64,000 nt of DNA from positions 117,564-181,563 of the forward strand of contig NZ_FORF01000007.1 of NCBI RefSeq assembly GCF_900113935.1, in the 5' to 3' direction. The notes beneath the pieces were generated by a model. That model had not been told where the DNA came from. It saw only the letters and a program-made list of their open reading frames with translations, and did no database searches. The translations under genes and the position numbers were made by a program. Positions 46,604 to 54,401 of the stretch are shown here, one piece after another (the first letter of the stretch is position 1; the number at the start of each line of letters is the position of its first letter). This stretch comes from Aquamicrobium aerolatum DSM 21857 (lineage in GTDB: Bacteria; Pseudomonadota; Alphaproteobacteria; Rhizobiales; Rhizobiaceae).

Positions 46604-48657
46604 TTCACCTCTACGATCGCACGGCCCAGAACCTTGCGGCCGCCGACGTCAAGAAACCGGATTTCATAGGTTCCGGCCTGTGCCGGCATCTGCAGCTCCA
46701 GCGACTTTTCCGCTCCGACCTTGTGCGCGGCAATCCAGCTGAAATCGGCCTGATCGGCGCGGGCAAGGGCGACGCGCTGGTCCGCGCTTCCGGCTTCCGC
46801 GCGCCACGACACGGTGATTGTCTCGCCGGCCCCGGCTTCTGCCGGTGCAGCCAGTCCAGCCCCGTCATCCAGCGGCGCGTCTTGCGCCACCACTTCCAGC
46901 TGGTGGCTGGCAAGAGTGCGGGCGCCTTCGCGCAACACATAGCGGATTTCGTAAAGCCCTGTTTCAGCTGGCGCCTTCATCTCGCCGGCACGTGCGTCCC
47001 GAACCCGGATATAGTCGGCATATTTTCCCTCGGCGGTCCCAGCGGGAACGATGGTGACATAGTCCTCCGGGTGGATCGAGATCGACCAGCTCACCTGAAT
47101 CCTGGTTCCGGCCCTGGCGACATCGGGGCCGCTCACCGTCACTTCGGCCTCAACGACTTCCACAGGGGCGGACGCCATGGTGCGGCCCCCTTCGCGCAGC
47201 ACATAGCGCACTTCGTAAAGGCCCGGCTCTGCGGGCGCGATCAATCGGTTTTCGGTGACATCGCGCACGCGCTGATAGTTGGTGTATTTTCCTTCCTCGG
47301 CTCCCACTGGAACGATGGTGACATAGTCTTCCGGATGGATCGACGCCGACCAGGTCACCTTGAAGCTTGCGCCAGTGGTCACCTCTTTCGGCGCGACGAC
47401 CCCGATCTCGGCTTCAACGACCTCCACAGGCGTAGACGCCATGGTGCGGCCTCCTTCGCGCAGCACATATCGTACTTCGTAAAGGCCGGGCTCTGCGGGC
47501 GCGGTCAGTCTGTTTTCGGTGACATCGCGCACGCGCTGATAGTTGGTGTATTTTCCCTCCTCGGTTCCGGTGGGGACGATGGTGACATAGTCTTCCGGAT
47601 GGATCGACGTCGACCATGTCACCTTGAAGCTTGCGCCTGTGGTCACCTGTTGCGGCGCAGTGATACCGACTTCGGCCTCGACGACCTCGACGGGAGTTGC
47701 TCCCAGCGTATGGCCATCTTTCCGTGTGACGTAACGTACCTCGTACAGACCGGGCTGGGCTGGTGCGATCAACCTGTTTTCGGTGACATCACGCACGCGC
47801 TGATAGTTGGTGTATTTTCCTTCCTCGGCTCCGACCGGAACGATGGTCACATAGTCTTCCGGATGGATCGAAGCCGACCAGGTTACCTTGAAGCTCGATC
47901 CCGTTGTCACCTGTGCCGGCGCCTGGATCGCTATTTGCGCCTGTGGCTCCGGCTCCGGCTCAGGCGCCACCTCGGCCTCTGGCGGCGTCATTGGCTGCAA
48001 ATCCATCACCGACTGGACATGGGCCAGTGCGGCCTTCAACTCATCGGCATTCTGCGCCGGAACGAACACGCCGCCGGTGTTTTCGGCAATACAGGCAAGG
48101 CTTTCATGGGCCTGATCCTCAAGGTCGAAGCCGACGACATGGGTCGTGAACTTCACGCCCTGCCGGGCCAGTTGTTCGGCCAGCGCGCAAGGGTCGGCCT
48201 GACAGGTTTCCAGACCATCGGAAATGAGCACCACAGTGGCGGGGTTGTCGCGATAGGACAGGAGTTCCGCGGCGTGCTGAACGGAGGCGGAAATCGGCGT
48301 CTTTCCTTTCGGGCGGATACGGTTCACCGTGCTGATGAAGCTTGCCCGGTCGAGCGGCCCCGGCTCGATCAGGGTCTCGATGTCGCGGCAGTCGCCTTCC
48401 GAGCGATGCCCGTAGGCGACGAGGCCGAGATTGATGTTGTCGGACCAGCCGGTCACGAGATCGGCCATCACGTCGCGCGCGATCTCGATCTTGCTGGTGC
48501 CGTCGATCTGGCCCCACATCGAGCCGGAGGCGTCATAGACGATAACCACGTCTTCCGCCGCTGCGGCGACCGACAAGGGCGTGGTGATGGCGGTGACCGC
48601 GACCAGTGCTGTCTTCAGAGCTTTCATCATGGTGTTTCGTTCCGTAGATTGTTTCAT
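46600..48657 (-). CDS. Von Willebrand factor A protein with tandem 88-residue repeats
   Basis: A 685-residue exported protein. After a signal peptide (cleaved near AAAAED) a VWA domain (about 30-215) holds the metal-dependent adhesion motif DASGSMWG and the Thr and Asp positions of MIDAS. A Pro/Glu-rich linker follows, then four tandem 88-residue beta-sandwich-like repeats (each with HPEDYVTIVP and a YEVRYV or YEIRYV end) and a diverged fifth. The ATG at 48657 overlaps the TGA of the membrane-protein gene, giving translational coupling; MMKAL at 48630 is an alternative start. The same frame stays open upstream to 49455, but that part is antisense-like shadow inside the previous gene. Likely a periplasmic binding or scaffold protein. 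Confidence 0.85.
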   Translation of the reverse strand: MKQSTERNTMMKALKTALVAVTAITTPLSVAAAAEDVVIVYDASGSMWGQIDGTSKIEIARDVMADLVTGWSDNINLGLVAYGHRSEGDCRDIETLIEPGPLDRASFISTVNRIRPKGKTPISASVQHAAELLSYRDNPATVVLISDGLETCQADPCALAEQLARQGVKFTTHVVGFDLEDQAHESLACIAENTGGVFVPAQNADELKAALAHVQSVMDLQPMTPPEAEVAPEPEPEPQAQIAIQAPAQVTTGSSFKVTWSASIHPEDYVTIVPVGAEEGKYTNYQRVRDVTENRLIAPAQPGLYEVRYVTRKDGHTLGATPVEVVEAEVGITAPQQVTTGASFKVTWSTSIHPEDYVTIVPTGTEEGKYTNYQRVRDVTENRLTAPAEPGLYEVRYVLREGGRTMASTPVEVVEAEIGVVAPKEVTTGASFKVTWSASIHPEDYVTIVPVGAEEGKYTNYQRVRDVTENRLIAPAEPGLYEVRYVLREGGRTMASAPVEVVEAEVTVSGPDVARAGTRIQVSWSISIHPEDYVTIVPAGTAEGKYADYIRVRDARAGEMKAPAETGLYEIRYVLREGARTLASHQLEVVAQDAPLDDGAGLAAPAEAGAGETITVSWRAEAGSADQRVALARADQADFSWIAAHKVGAEKSLELQMPAQAGTYEIRFLDVGGRKVLGRAIVEVK
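46603..47930 (-). repeat. Tandem 264-bp coding repeats inside the VWA gene
   Basis: Matching positions of the conserved GTGACATAG or GTCACATAG segment fall at 47054, 47318, 47582 and 47846, exactly 264 bases apart, so four in-frame copies of 88 codons exist. Copies two and three (counting from the protein N terminus) are nearly identical. A diverged fifth unit ends the gene. Recent duplication or gene conversion is probable. Confidence 0.9.
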
Positions 48658-49640
48658 GCTGGCCGCACATCGCCATTGCCGTGCACGCCGGACCCAGCCG
48701 ACGCCCCCATGGCGCGCGCCTTCAGCTTGCGGAATTTGGCAGACATCTGTTCCAGCCGCGCATCCCATTCGGGATCGGGCTGCTGATTTTCGATGGTCTT
48801 GAAGAACACCTGCATCAGGCAGGCGATGGCGAATGGCTCCAGCAATGCCGCCTTGACGCTCCAGGCAAACAGCAGCGCAAACACGAAGCCACCGGCCGCC
48901 CATGCGCCGGGCATCAGGTAGACGACGAGCGCAGCCGGCGCGAGCATGACCAGAAACACCAGAAAGCTCATGAAATAGACGATGATCGCCAGCCAGGCGG
49001 CATTCTTGAGCATGACCTTGTAGTTCTGCCCGTAAAGCACCAGCGCTTCCCGTGCCGATCCCCAGGCGTTGGTCGAGCCGGTGCGGATTGCGTAGGCCAG
49101 GATGACTTCGTCGATAAAGCCGACGGCAACCCGCAGGAAGGCATGCAAAATGCCGGAAATCTGCCTTGCGCCCGGTATCGGCAGAATGGTCAGGATGCCG
49201 CGCACCAGCCCCGTGATCGCGCCGATCACGCCTTTGACGAGTTGGTCGATGGCAAACAGGACGCTGGCCTCGGCAAAGCGCTGCTTGACCACGGCGGTGG
49301 CATGGCTGATCTGTGATTTTCCGTCCGGCATCGGCTTGCCGTCGATCAGTTCGACCAGCACCGCGATATGGCCTGCCTTGACGATGTAGAGGATATATTC
49401 GCGTGCCCAGTACATCGCGATCCCGAACATGCCGAAGCCCATCGCGCCGCCCCACAGCGTCGCATTTGCCTGAAAGCCTTCGTCACCGAAGCCGCCGACG
49501 CCATAGCCAATGCCTGCGCCGGTTCCCGTCACCAGAACATAGCCGACCGCAATGCCGAAATAGACCGCCATCCGCAGCACGATGAACGGCATGGTCCGTG
49601 CCATCATTGCCAGCGCATTGCCGACGCTGAAATCCCACAT
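48654..49640 (-). CDS. Integral membrane protein, family not recognised
   Basis: A 328-residue protein with five or more hydrophobic helices, including two glycine-rich N-terminal ones and two long C-terminal ones, and a charged cytoplasmic tail. The middle contains VKQRFAEASVLFAIDQLVKG. Its architecture recalls glycine-rich membrane proteins sometimes encoded beside VWA genes, but I cannot assign a family. The ATG at 49640 behind GGGGGAAGC is far better than the ATG at 49721. Its stop overlaps the start of the VWA gene, so the two products probably act together in the envelope. Confidence 0.75.
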   Translation of the reverse strand: MWDFSVGNALAMMARTMPFIVLRMAVYFGIAVGYVLVTGTGAGIGYGVGGFGDEGFQANATLWGGAMGFGMFGIAMYWAREYILYIVKAGHIAVLVELIDGKPMPDGKSQISHATAVVKQRFAEASVLFAIDQLVKGVIGAITGLVRGILTILPIPGARQISGILHAFLRVAVGFIDEVILAYAIRTGSTNAWGSAREALVLYGQNYKVMLKNAAWLAIIVYFMSFLVFLVMLAPAALVVYLMPGAWAAGGFVFALLFAWSVKAALLEPFAIACLMQVFFKTIENQQPDPEWDARLEQMSAKFRKLKARAMGASAGSGVHGNGDVRPA

Positions 49641-49825
49641 GCTTCCCCCTGCCTTCCAAATCGCTGCATCAAGCCTAGCAGGGGCAAAGCAGGCATGCCC
49701 CGTCCATTTGGATAGGGACATGGTGGAAAGCGTGAGTATAATCAGCGTTCAGGGTTCTGCGGCAGGAAGACGATCGGAGAGGCAGCACGCTGTCTTTAAC
49801 TGAAGATTGGGGGCTGGGCGTCGAT

Positions 49826-50347
49826 TTGCGGAGTTTTACTTTTTCTAGTCTGGCACTCATCTCGCTTTACAGTGTGATGCTCGCCGATAGTTTTGGGCAG
49901 GCGCAGCCGCTGCCTCTGCCTTCGCCCGCTGCCCCCATTCTTTCGGTGCACGGCTCTGTTGCCCGCGCCAATGCCGACGGAGCGGCGCATTTCGACCTGG
50001 AGATGTTGCGCGCGCTGCCTGCTACCCGGCTTGAGACGACGACAGCCGTCACCGATGGAGTGCGTCGTTTCGATGGGGTCTTGATGCGGGATCTTCTGGC
50101 GCATGTCGGCGCGCAGGGAAAAACGCTGACGGCGAGAGCCCTGAACGATTATGCAATCGAAATCGCGATGGAGGAATTCGACCGCTTCGACATTCTCGTC
50201 GCCTATGAAATGGATGGCGAGCCGCTGTTGCCGAGCGACAAGGGGCCGCTCTGGATTGTCTATCCGCGCGACCGGCATGCCGAGCTGCAGGATATCCGCT
50301 TCGACTATCGCTGGGTGTGGCAATTGCGATGGATCGAGATCAGGTGA
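49826..50347 (+). CDS. Exported molybdopterin-binding-fold protein without cysteine
   Basis: A 173-residue protein with an N-terminal signal peptide or anchor and a domain resembling the sulfite-oxidase-type molybdopterin-binding fold (segments FDGVLMRDLLAHVGAQGK, ARALNDYAIEIAMEEF and PLWIVYPRD). The chain has no Cys at all, so the molybdenum ligand Cys of true enzymes is absent and catalysis is unlikely. The frame begins with TTG at 49826; an ATG at 49877 would remove most of the signal peptide. It overlaps the sensor kinase gene downstream and probably serves as its periplasmic sensing partner. Confidence 0.65.
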   Translation: MRSFTFSSLALISLYSVMLADSFGQAQPLPLPSPAAPILSVHGSVARANADGAAHFDLEMLRALPATRLETTTAVTDGVRRFDGVLMRDLLAHVGAQGKTLTARALNDYAIEIAMEEFDRFDILVAYEMDGEPLLPSDKGPLWIVYPRDRHAELQDIRFDYRWVWQLRWIEIR

Positions 50348-52155
50348 ACAGGCGCGCGCGTTCATTGCTGGGCGTAGCGCTGCCGGTTTCGGCCATTATC
50401 ATTTTTGTCGTGCTGCTGGCATTTTCGCTGATGCGCCTGTCCGATATCGAGCGAAACATGCGCCTTGAGGCCACGCAGAACATGCTGTGGGTGATTTCGC
50501 GGGCACATGTTTCAAGTCTTCAGTTGGGCGAGGCTGTCGCCGGAATCTTGGCCGGAGAGGTCGATCCTGCCGGGATGGAACTGCGTCTGAACGTCTTTCT
50601 CAGCCGGCTTGCCCTGCTGGACGACGGTCCGCAGCGTCGGCGGATGGAGCTGCTTGGCGCGTCGGCTTCTCTTGATGCATTGCGGGGAAGTCTGCCCGAA
50701 CTCGCCTCCTTGCTGAAGGACGCCGGTCCGCAGACGATGCCGCGCATCCGGGCGCTTTTGTCTCCCTATAATGCGGCGCTCACTGAAGCGGCCAACAAGG
50801 CGATGGTGGCCGAATGGGACGACCTCGGCTCCACGCTCGACGCCACGCGCAAGCAACTTTGGCAGATCATCATCTCGATGATCGGCATATCGCTGGCTGG
50901 CACTGTCCTTTGCGTCCACTTTGTCCTGGCCATCCGCGATGCGAGGCAGCGCACCCGCCTGCTCAACCAGGAAAAGGCGTTCTCCGAACTTCTCATCGGG
51001 TCCAGTGGCGAGGGTATCATCGCTGTCGACATGGAGCGTCGCTGCACGGTCTGGAACGAAGCCGCTGAACGGCTGTTCAATGTCAGCGCCGGTCGGGCGA
51101 CGGGTGTTGCGCTGGGCGATCTGTCAGGCTTCTTCGAGGTGGACAGGATCGAGAAGGCCATCGGCGAGGCGCTGCGGGGCGGGGCTGTCGCACTGCTCGA
51201 CCAGCCGTTCTTTCCAGATCACCAGTCCGAGCCGCTCTATGTCGATCTGCGTTGCTTTTCACTGCGCGATGGTGGCCGCATCATGGGCACGATCCTGCTG
51301 ATCTCGGACGTCACCGAACGCCGGGCAGTCCAGCGTGAAATCGCCGATCATCGCGATCATCTCGAACAGTTGGTGCAGGCCCGTACGCAGGAGCTTGACG
51401 CGGCGCTGACCAGAGAACGCGCGACGGCTGACCTTTACCGCAACTTCGGCACGATGATCTCGCACCAGTTCCGCACGCCGCTCGCGCTCGTCGATTCAGC
51501 GCTTCAGCGTCTCGTCCGGCGGCGCGACCGCCTCACGCCGGCGGAAATACTGGAGCGCGGCACGCAAGCTCGCAGTGCCATTGCGCGCCTCGTCAGGCTG
51601 GTGGAGAGCACGCTCGACGCGGCGCGGCTCGACGCCGGCCAGATCGAGGTTCGCAGCCAGGCTTGCGATCTCGGCCTTCTTGTTGCGGACATCTGTACAC
51701 GGCAGGCTGAGGATATGGGCGGGCGACGGATCACGGTCACGCCGCCGGTCGATGGGCCGCCGATTGCCCATTGCGACCCAGTACATGCGGAGCACATTCT
51801 GACAAACCTTTTGTCCAATGCGCTGAAATATTCTCCGAAGGAGACATTGATCGGCATCAGTTTTACCGTCGATCAGTCGCGTATAGCCTGCATCGTGACG
51901 AATACCGGATCATTAGGAGGTGCGCTCGAGCGGGACGCGCTGTTTGACCGCTATTATCGCGGCAGCAACACTGAAGGCTGTCCCGGCATCGGGGTCGGGC
52001 TTTATATGGCGAAGGCGCTCGCGCGCCTGCAGGGCGGCGACGTGTGCTTGCAGGCTTCGGAGCCGGGAACGGTCCGCATGGCGATGGTGCTGCCACGCAG
52101 CGTCTGCGGGTCCGGTGCCGTTGCGGCTGCGAGCGTGGCACAGGAGCCGGCATGA
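50329..52155 (+). CDS. Membrane-bound PAS sensor histidine kinase
   Basis: A 608-residue sensor kinase. Two transmembrane helices (about residues 15-35 and 180-203) bound a periplasmic helical domain of about 145 residues. A cytoplasmic PAS domain (about 220-340) and a coiled coil lead to the HisKA domain with the phospho-accepting His in ISHQFRTPLALVD near residue 379. The HATPase has the N box HILTNLLSNALKYS and the GIGVGLYMAK G box. GTG starts at 50317 and 50344 are possible alternatives to the ATG; the last would overlap the upstream stop by four bases. Its stop overlaps the response-regulator gene. Confidence 0.88.
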   Translation: MDRDQVNRRARSLLGVALPVSAIIIFVVLLAFSLMRLSDIERNMRLEATQNMLWVISRAHVSSLQLGEAVAGILAGEVDPAGMELRLNVFLSRLALLDDGPQRRRMELLGASASLDALRGSLPELASLLKDAGPQTMPRIRALLSPYNAALTEAANKAMVAEWDDLGSTLDATRKQLWQIIISMIGISLAGTVLCVHFVLAIRDARQRTRLLNQEKAFSELLIGSSGEGIIAVDMERRCTVWNEAAERLFNVSAGRATGVALGDLSGFFEVDRIEKAIGEALRGGAVALLDQPFFPDHQSEPLYVDLRCFSLRDGGRIMGTILLISDVTERRAVQREIADHRDHLEQLVQARTQELDAALTRERATADLYRNFGTMISHQFRTPLALVDSALQRLVRRRDRLTPAEILERGTQARSAIARLVRLVESTLDAARLDAGQIEVRSQACDLGLLVADICTRQAEDMGGRRITVTPPVDGPPIAHCDPVHAEHILTNLLSNALKYSPKETLIGISFTVDQSRIACIVTNTGSLGGALERDALFDRYYRGSNTEGCPGIGVGLYMAKALARLQGGDVCLQASEPGTVRMAMVLPRSVCGSGAVAAASVAQEPA

Positions 52156-52805
52156 TTTCGGCGGCTTCCCCGAGCGAACGACCGTTCGTGATCCTCTGCA
52201 TCGAGGACGAAGCGCAGTTGCGCCGCGACATCAGGGATGAGCTGATCGAGGCTGGCTATCAGGTCGTCGAAGCTGGCGATGGCAGCGAAGCGCTCGCGAT
52301 ACTGGAAAACCAGCGCCCCGATCTGGTTCTGTGCGACATCTCCATGCCGGGGCTGGATGGTTATGGCGTGCTTGAGGAGCTGCGCCGAAATGAACAGGAA
52401 CATGCGGAAATTCCGTTCCTGTTCCTGTCGGCGCTGGGCGATCCAAGGCACATTGTCGATGGCAAACGGCTTGGCGCTGATGATTATCTGGTCAAGCCAA
52501 TCGACTACGACCTCCTGCTGGCGACGATCGAAGCACGGTTGCGTCAGATCGGACGGATCAGGTCGGCGCGGCGGCCGCACTCGCCCCAGCCTGCTTGCGA
52601 TGCAGGGACGCTGGCGCGTTCTTACGGCCTCACCCCGGCGGAAATACGGATAAGCCGGGCGCTCACCGAAGGCAGTAACCTGACGCAGATCGCAACCGAT
52701 CTGGGTGTTTCGCGCTCGACCGTTGCCTTCCATATGCGCAACATCTTCCAGAAGACCGGAACCGGCCGGCAGGCTGAACTGGTTGCGCTGCTGCTTCGTC
52801 AGTAG
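52152..52805 (+). CDS. LuxR/NarL-type response regulator
   Basis: A 217-residue DNA-binding response regulator. The receiver domain (about 12-130) shows the acidic pair in CIEDEAQ, the phospho-accepting Asp in LVLCDISMPGLDG and the Lys in DDYLVKPID. The C-terminal LuxR-type helix-turn-helix (about 155-215) reads LTPAEIRISRALTEG, then IATDLGVSRSTVAFHMRNIF. Its ATG overlaps the TGA of the kinase gene, so both are made together and form a two-component system. Targets are unknown; the operon upstream on the minus strand and the MOSC gene are candidates by position only. Confidence 0.9.
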   Translation: MISAASPSERPFVILCIEDEAQLRRDIRDELIEAGYQVVEAGDGSEALAILENQRPDLVLCDISMPGLDGYGVLEELRRNEQEHAEIPFLFLSALGDPRHIVDGKRLGADDYLVKPIDYDLLLATIEARLRQIGRIRSARRPHSPQPACDAGTLARSYGLTPAEIRISRALTEGSNLTQIATDLGVSRSTVAFHMRNIFQKTGTGRQAELVALLLRQ

Positions 52806-52980
52806 CTTCGAGCGAAGCCTTATTGCATTCCGTCCAGCACCGTCTGCACCCTGACGCGATGTCGCGGGTAACGCTGTGGGCGTTCTTGCATCAATGTCGT
52901 ATCGTCTCTCCGGTCGGCGTTTAGGATCTCGTAATGGGTGCCCGGATCGCCATGGCGCTGGCGAGCAAAAGGACATCACA

Positions 52981-53682
52981 ATGACCGCTATTCCACTGCA
53001 GGCGCTGCTCGTCGGCGATATTCGTCCGCTGGGGCCGCGCGGCATACCGAGCGGGATCGCCAAGTCGCCTGTCGAACGATCTGTGATCCTTGGCGCGACC
53101 GGCCTTGTCGGCGACGCGCAGGGCGACACCCGGCATCACGGCGGCGCTGAAAAAGCGCTCCACCACTATGCGCTCGATCATTATCCCGCATGGCTTGCTG
53201 AAATCGGCCAGCGCGATGTGCTTGGCGCTCCCGGTGCCTTTGGCGAAAACATTGCGACGTCCGGGCTGGTGGAGAGCGACGTGGCCGTCGGCGATGTTTT
53301 CGCCATTGGCAGCGCCGTCATCGAGGTCAGCCAGGGTCGCCAGCCCTGCTGGAAACTCAATGAACGCTTCGCCCAACCGGATATGGCGCGACGCGTCCAG
53401 ACCAGCGGTCGCACCGGGTGGTATTATCGCGTGCTGGAGGAGGGCGAAATCGCGCCCGATAGCAGGCTCCAACGCATTCACCGTGCCGCGCCGGACTGGA
53501 CCATCAACCGGATATGGCGGGTGTTCTATGTCGACACGCTCAACCGCGCCGAACTCGAGGCGCTTGCGGAGCTGCCCCAGCTGGCCGAGGGCTGGCGACG
53601 CCATGCGCGGCGTCGACTGGAAACCGGGCGGGTTGAGGACTGGACATCGAGGTTGGCCGGCGACACGCGCGCCGGGAGCTAA
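52981..53682 (+). CDS. MOSC-domain protein (YiiM-like)
   Basis: A 233-residue MOSC protein. MOSC domains carry sulfur or bind molybdenum cofactor. The glycine-rich GDAQGDTRHHGGAEKALHHY segment near residue 45 and the conserved Cys in GRQPCWKLNERF near residue 128 match the YiiM group, in which E. coli YiiM takes part in reduction of N-hydroxylated compounds with Moco. The chosen ATG at 52981 has AAGGA upstream; the longer frame to 52876 lacks one. It lies near a molybdopterin-fold gene, which may be chance. It converges with livF of the second liv cluster, with four bases of overlap. Confidence 0.85.
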   Translation: MTAIPLQALLVGDIRPLGPRGIPSGIAKSPVERSVILGATGLVGDAQGDTRHHGGAEKALHHYALDHYPAWLAEIGQRDVLGAPGAFGENIATSGLVESDVAVGDVFAIGSAVIEVSQGRQPCWKLNERFAQPDMARRVQTSGRTGWYYRVLEEGEIAPDSRLQRIHRAAPDWTINRIWRVFYVDTLNRAELEALAELPQLAEGWRRHARRRLETGRVEDWTSRLAGDTRAGS

Positions 53683-54401
53683 TCCTCGCTGTCCTGACGG
53701 CCGAGATATCCTTCCATCAGCGATGGATCGTTGGCGAGTTCAGCGGCGGGGCCGGATTTGCGGACTTCGCCCAACTCCACAAGATAGCCTTCATCCGCAA
53801 TTTCCAGCGCGGCCCTGGCATTTTGTTCGACCAGCAGGATGGAGACGCCGGTCGTGCGCAGTTCCGCAACGATTTGGAGAATGTCTGCAACGATTTTCGG
53901 AGCAAGACCAAGGCTCGGCTCATCCAGCAGCAGCAGCCGTGGACGGCTCATCAAGGCGCGCGCGAGTGCGAGCATCTGGCGCTCACCCCCTGACAGCGTT
54001 CCCGCCAGCTGCTTGCGGCGTTCGGCAAGGCGAGGGAAGCGCTGATACACTTCCTCCTGCATTTGCTCGCGCTCGTGCTTGCTGCGCAGGAAGCCGCCAA
54101 GCTCGATATTGTCCTCAACCGTCATCGTCCCGAACAGCTCGCGCTTTTCTGGCACCAGGCACAGGCCGGCAGCAACGCGCGCTTCAACCGTGCGTGGAAT
54201 CGGCTGGCCATTATACCTGATCTGACCCGTCGACGGGATCAGTCCCATGATCGCGTTGAGCAGCGTGGTTTTGCCCGCGCCGTTGGCTCCAATGACCGTC
54301 AGAATGCTTCCGGGCTTCATGGCAAGGGAGATGCCGTGCAGCACCTCCGCCTTGCCGTAGGAGACATGCAGGCCGTCAACTTCAAGCAGCATATCCGTCA
54401 T
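53679..54401 (-). CDS. livF: ABC importer ATPase LivF (second cluster)
   Basis: A 240-residue HAAT-type ATPase with Walker A VIGANGAGKTTLLNA, the signature LSGGERQMLALARALM and Walker B LLLLDEPSLGLAPKIV, typical of LivF. Its ATG overlaps the stop of the fused permease-ATPase gene by four bases. It is the last gene of the ligase-receptor-permease-ATPase cluster on the minus strand and pairs with the LivG half of the fused protein. Confidence 0.9.
   Translation of the reverse strand: MTDMLLEVDGLHVSYGKAEVLHGISLAMKPGSILTVIGANGAGKTTLLNAIMGLIPSTGQIRYNGQPIPRTVEARVAAGLCLVPEKRELFGTMTVEDNIELGGFLRSKHEREQMQEEVYQRFPRLAERRKQLAGTLSGGERQMLALARALMSRPRLLLLDEPSLGLAPKIVADILQIVAELRTTGVSILLVEQNARAALEIADEGYLVELGEVRKSGPAAELANDPSLMEGYLGRQDSED

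Noticed and set aside
46603..47930. Regular repeats considered as a CRISPR array
   Set aside because: Period is 264 bases, repeats are coding, in frame and without unique spacers; no cas genes are near.
46585..48786. 733-codon plus-strand open frame opposite the VWA gene
   Set aside because: It mirrors the tandem repeats of the VWA gene on the other strand, has no ribosome site, and shows no family features. GC-rich third positions keep the antisense frame open.
48658..49455. Upstream extension of the VWA frame, giving a 951-residue protein
   Set aside because: The extra part lies inside the membrane-protein gene in another frame, is Arg- and Gly-rich without motifs, and lies before a clear signal peptide and an ATGA overlap.
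52806..52980. Possible small gene between the response regulator and MOSC genes
   Set aside because: The frame that continues upstream from the MOSC ATG has no ribosome site and the family N terminus begins at 52981; the gap is most likely promoter.
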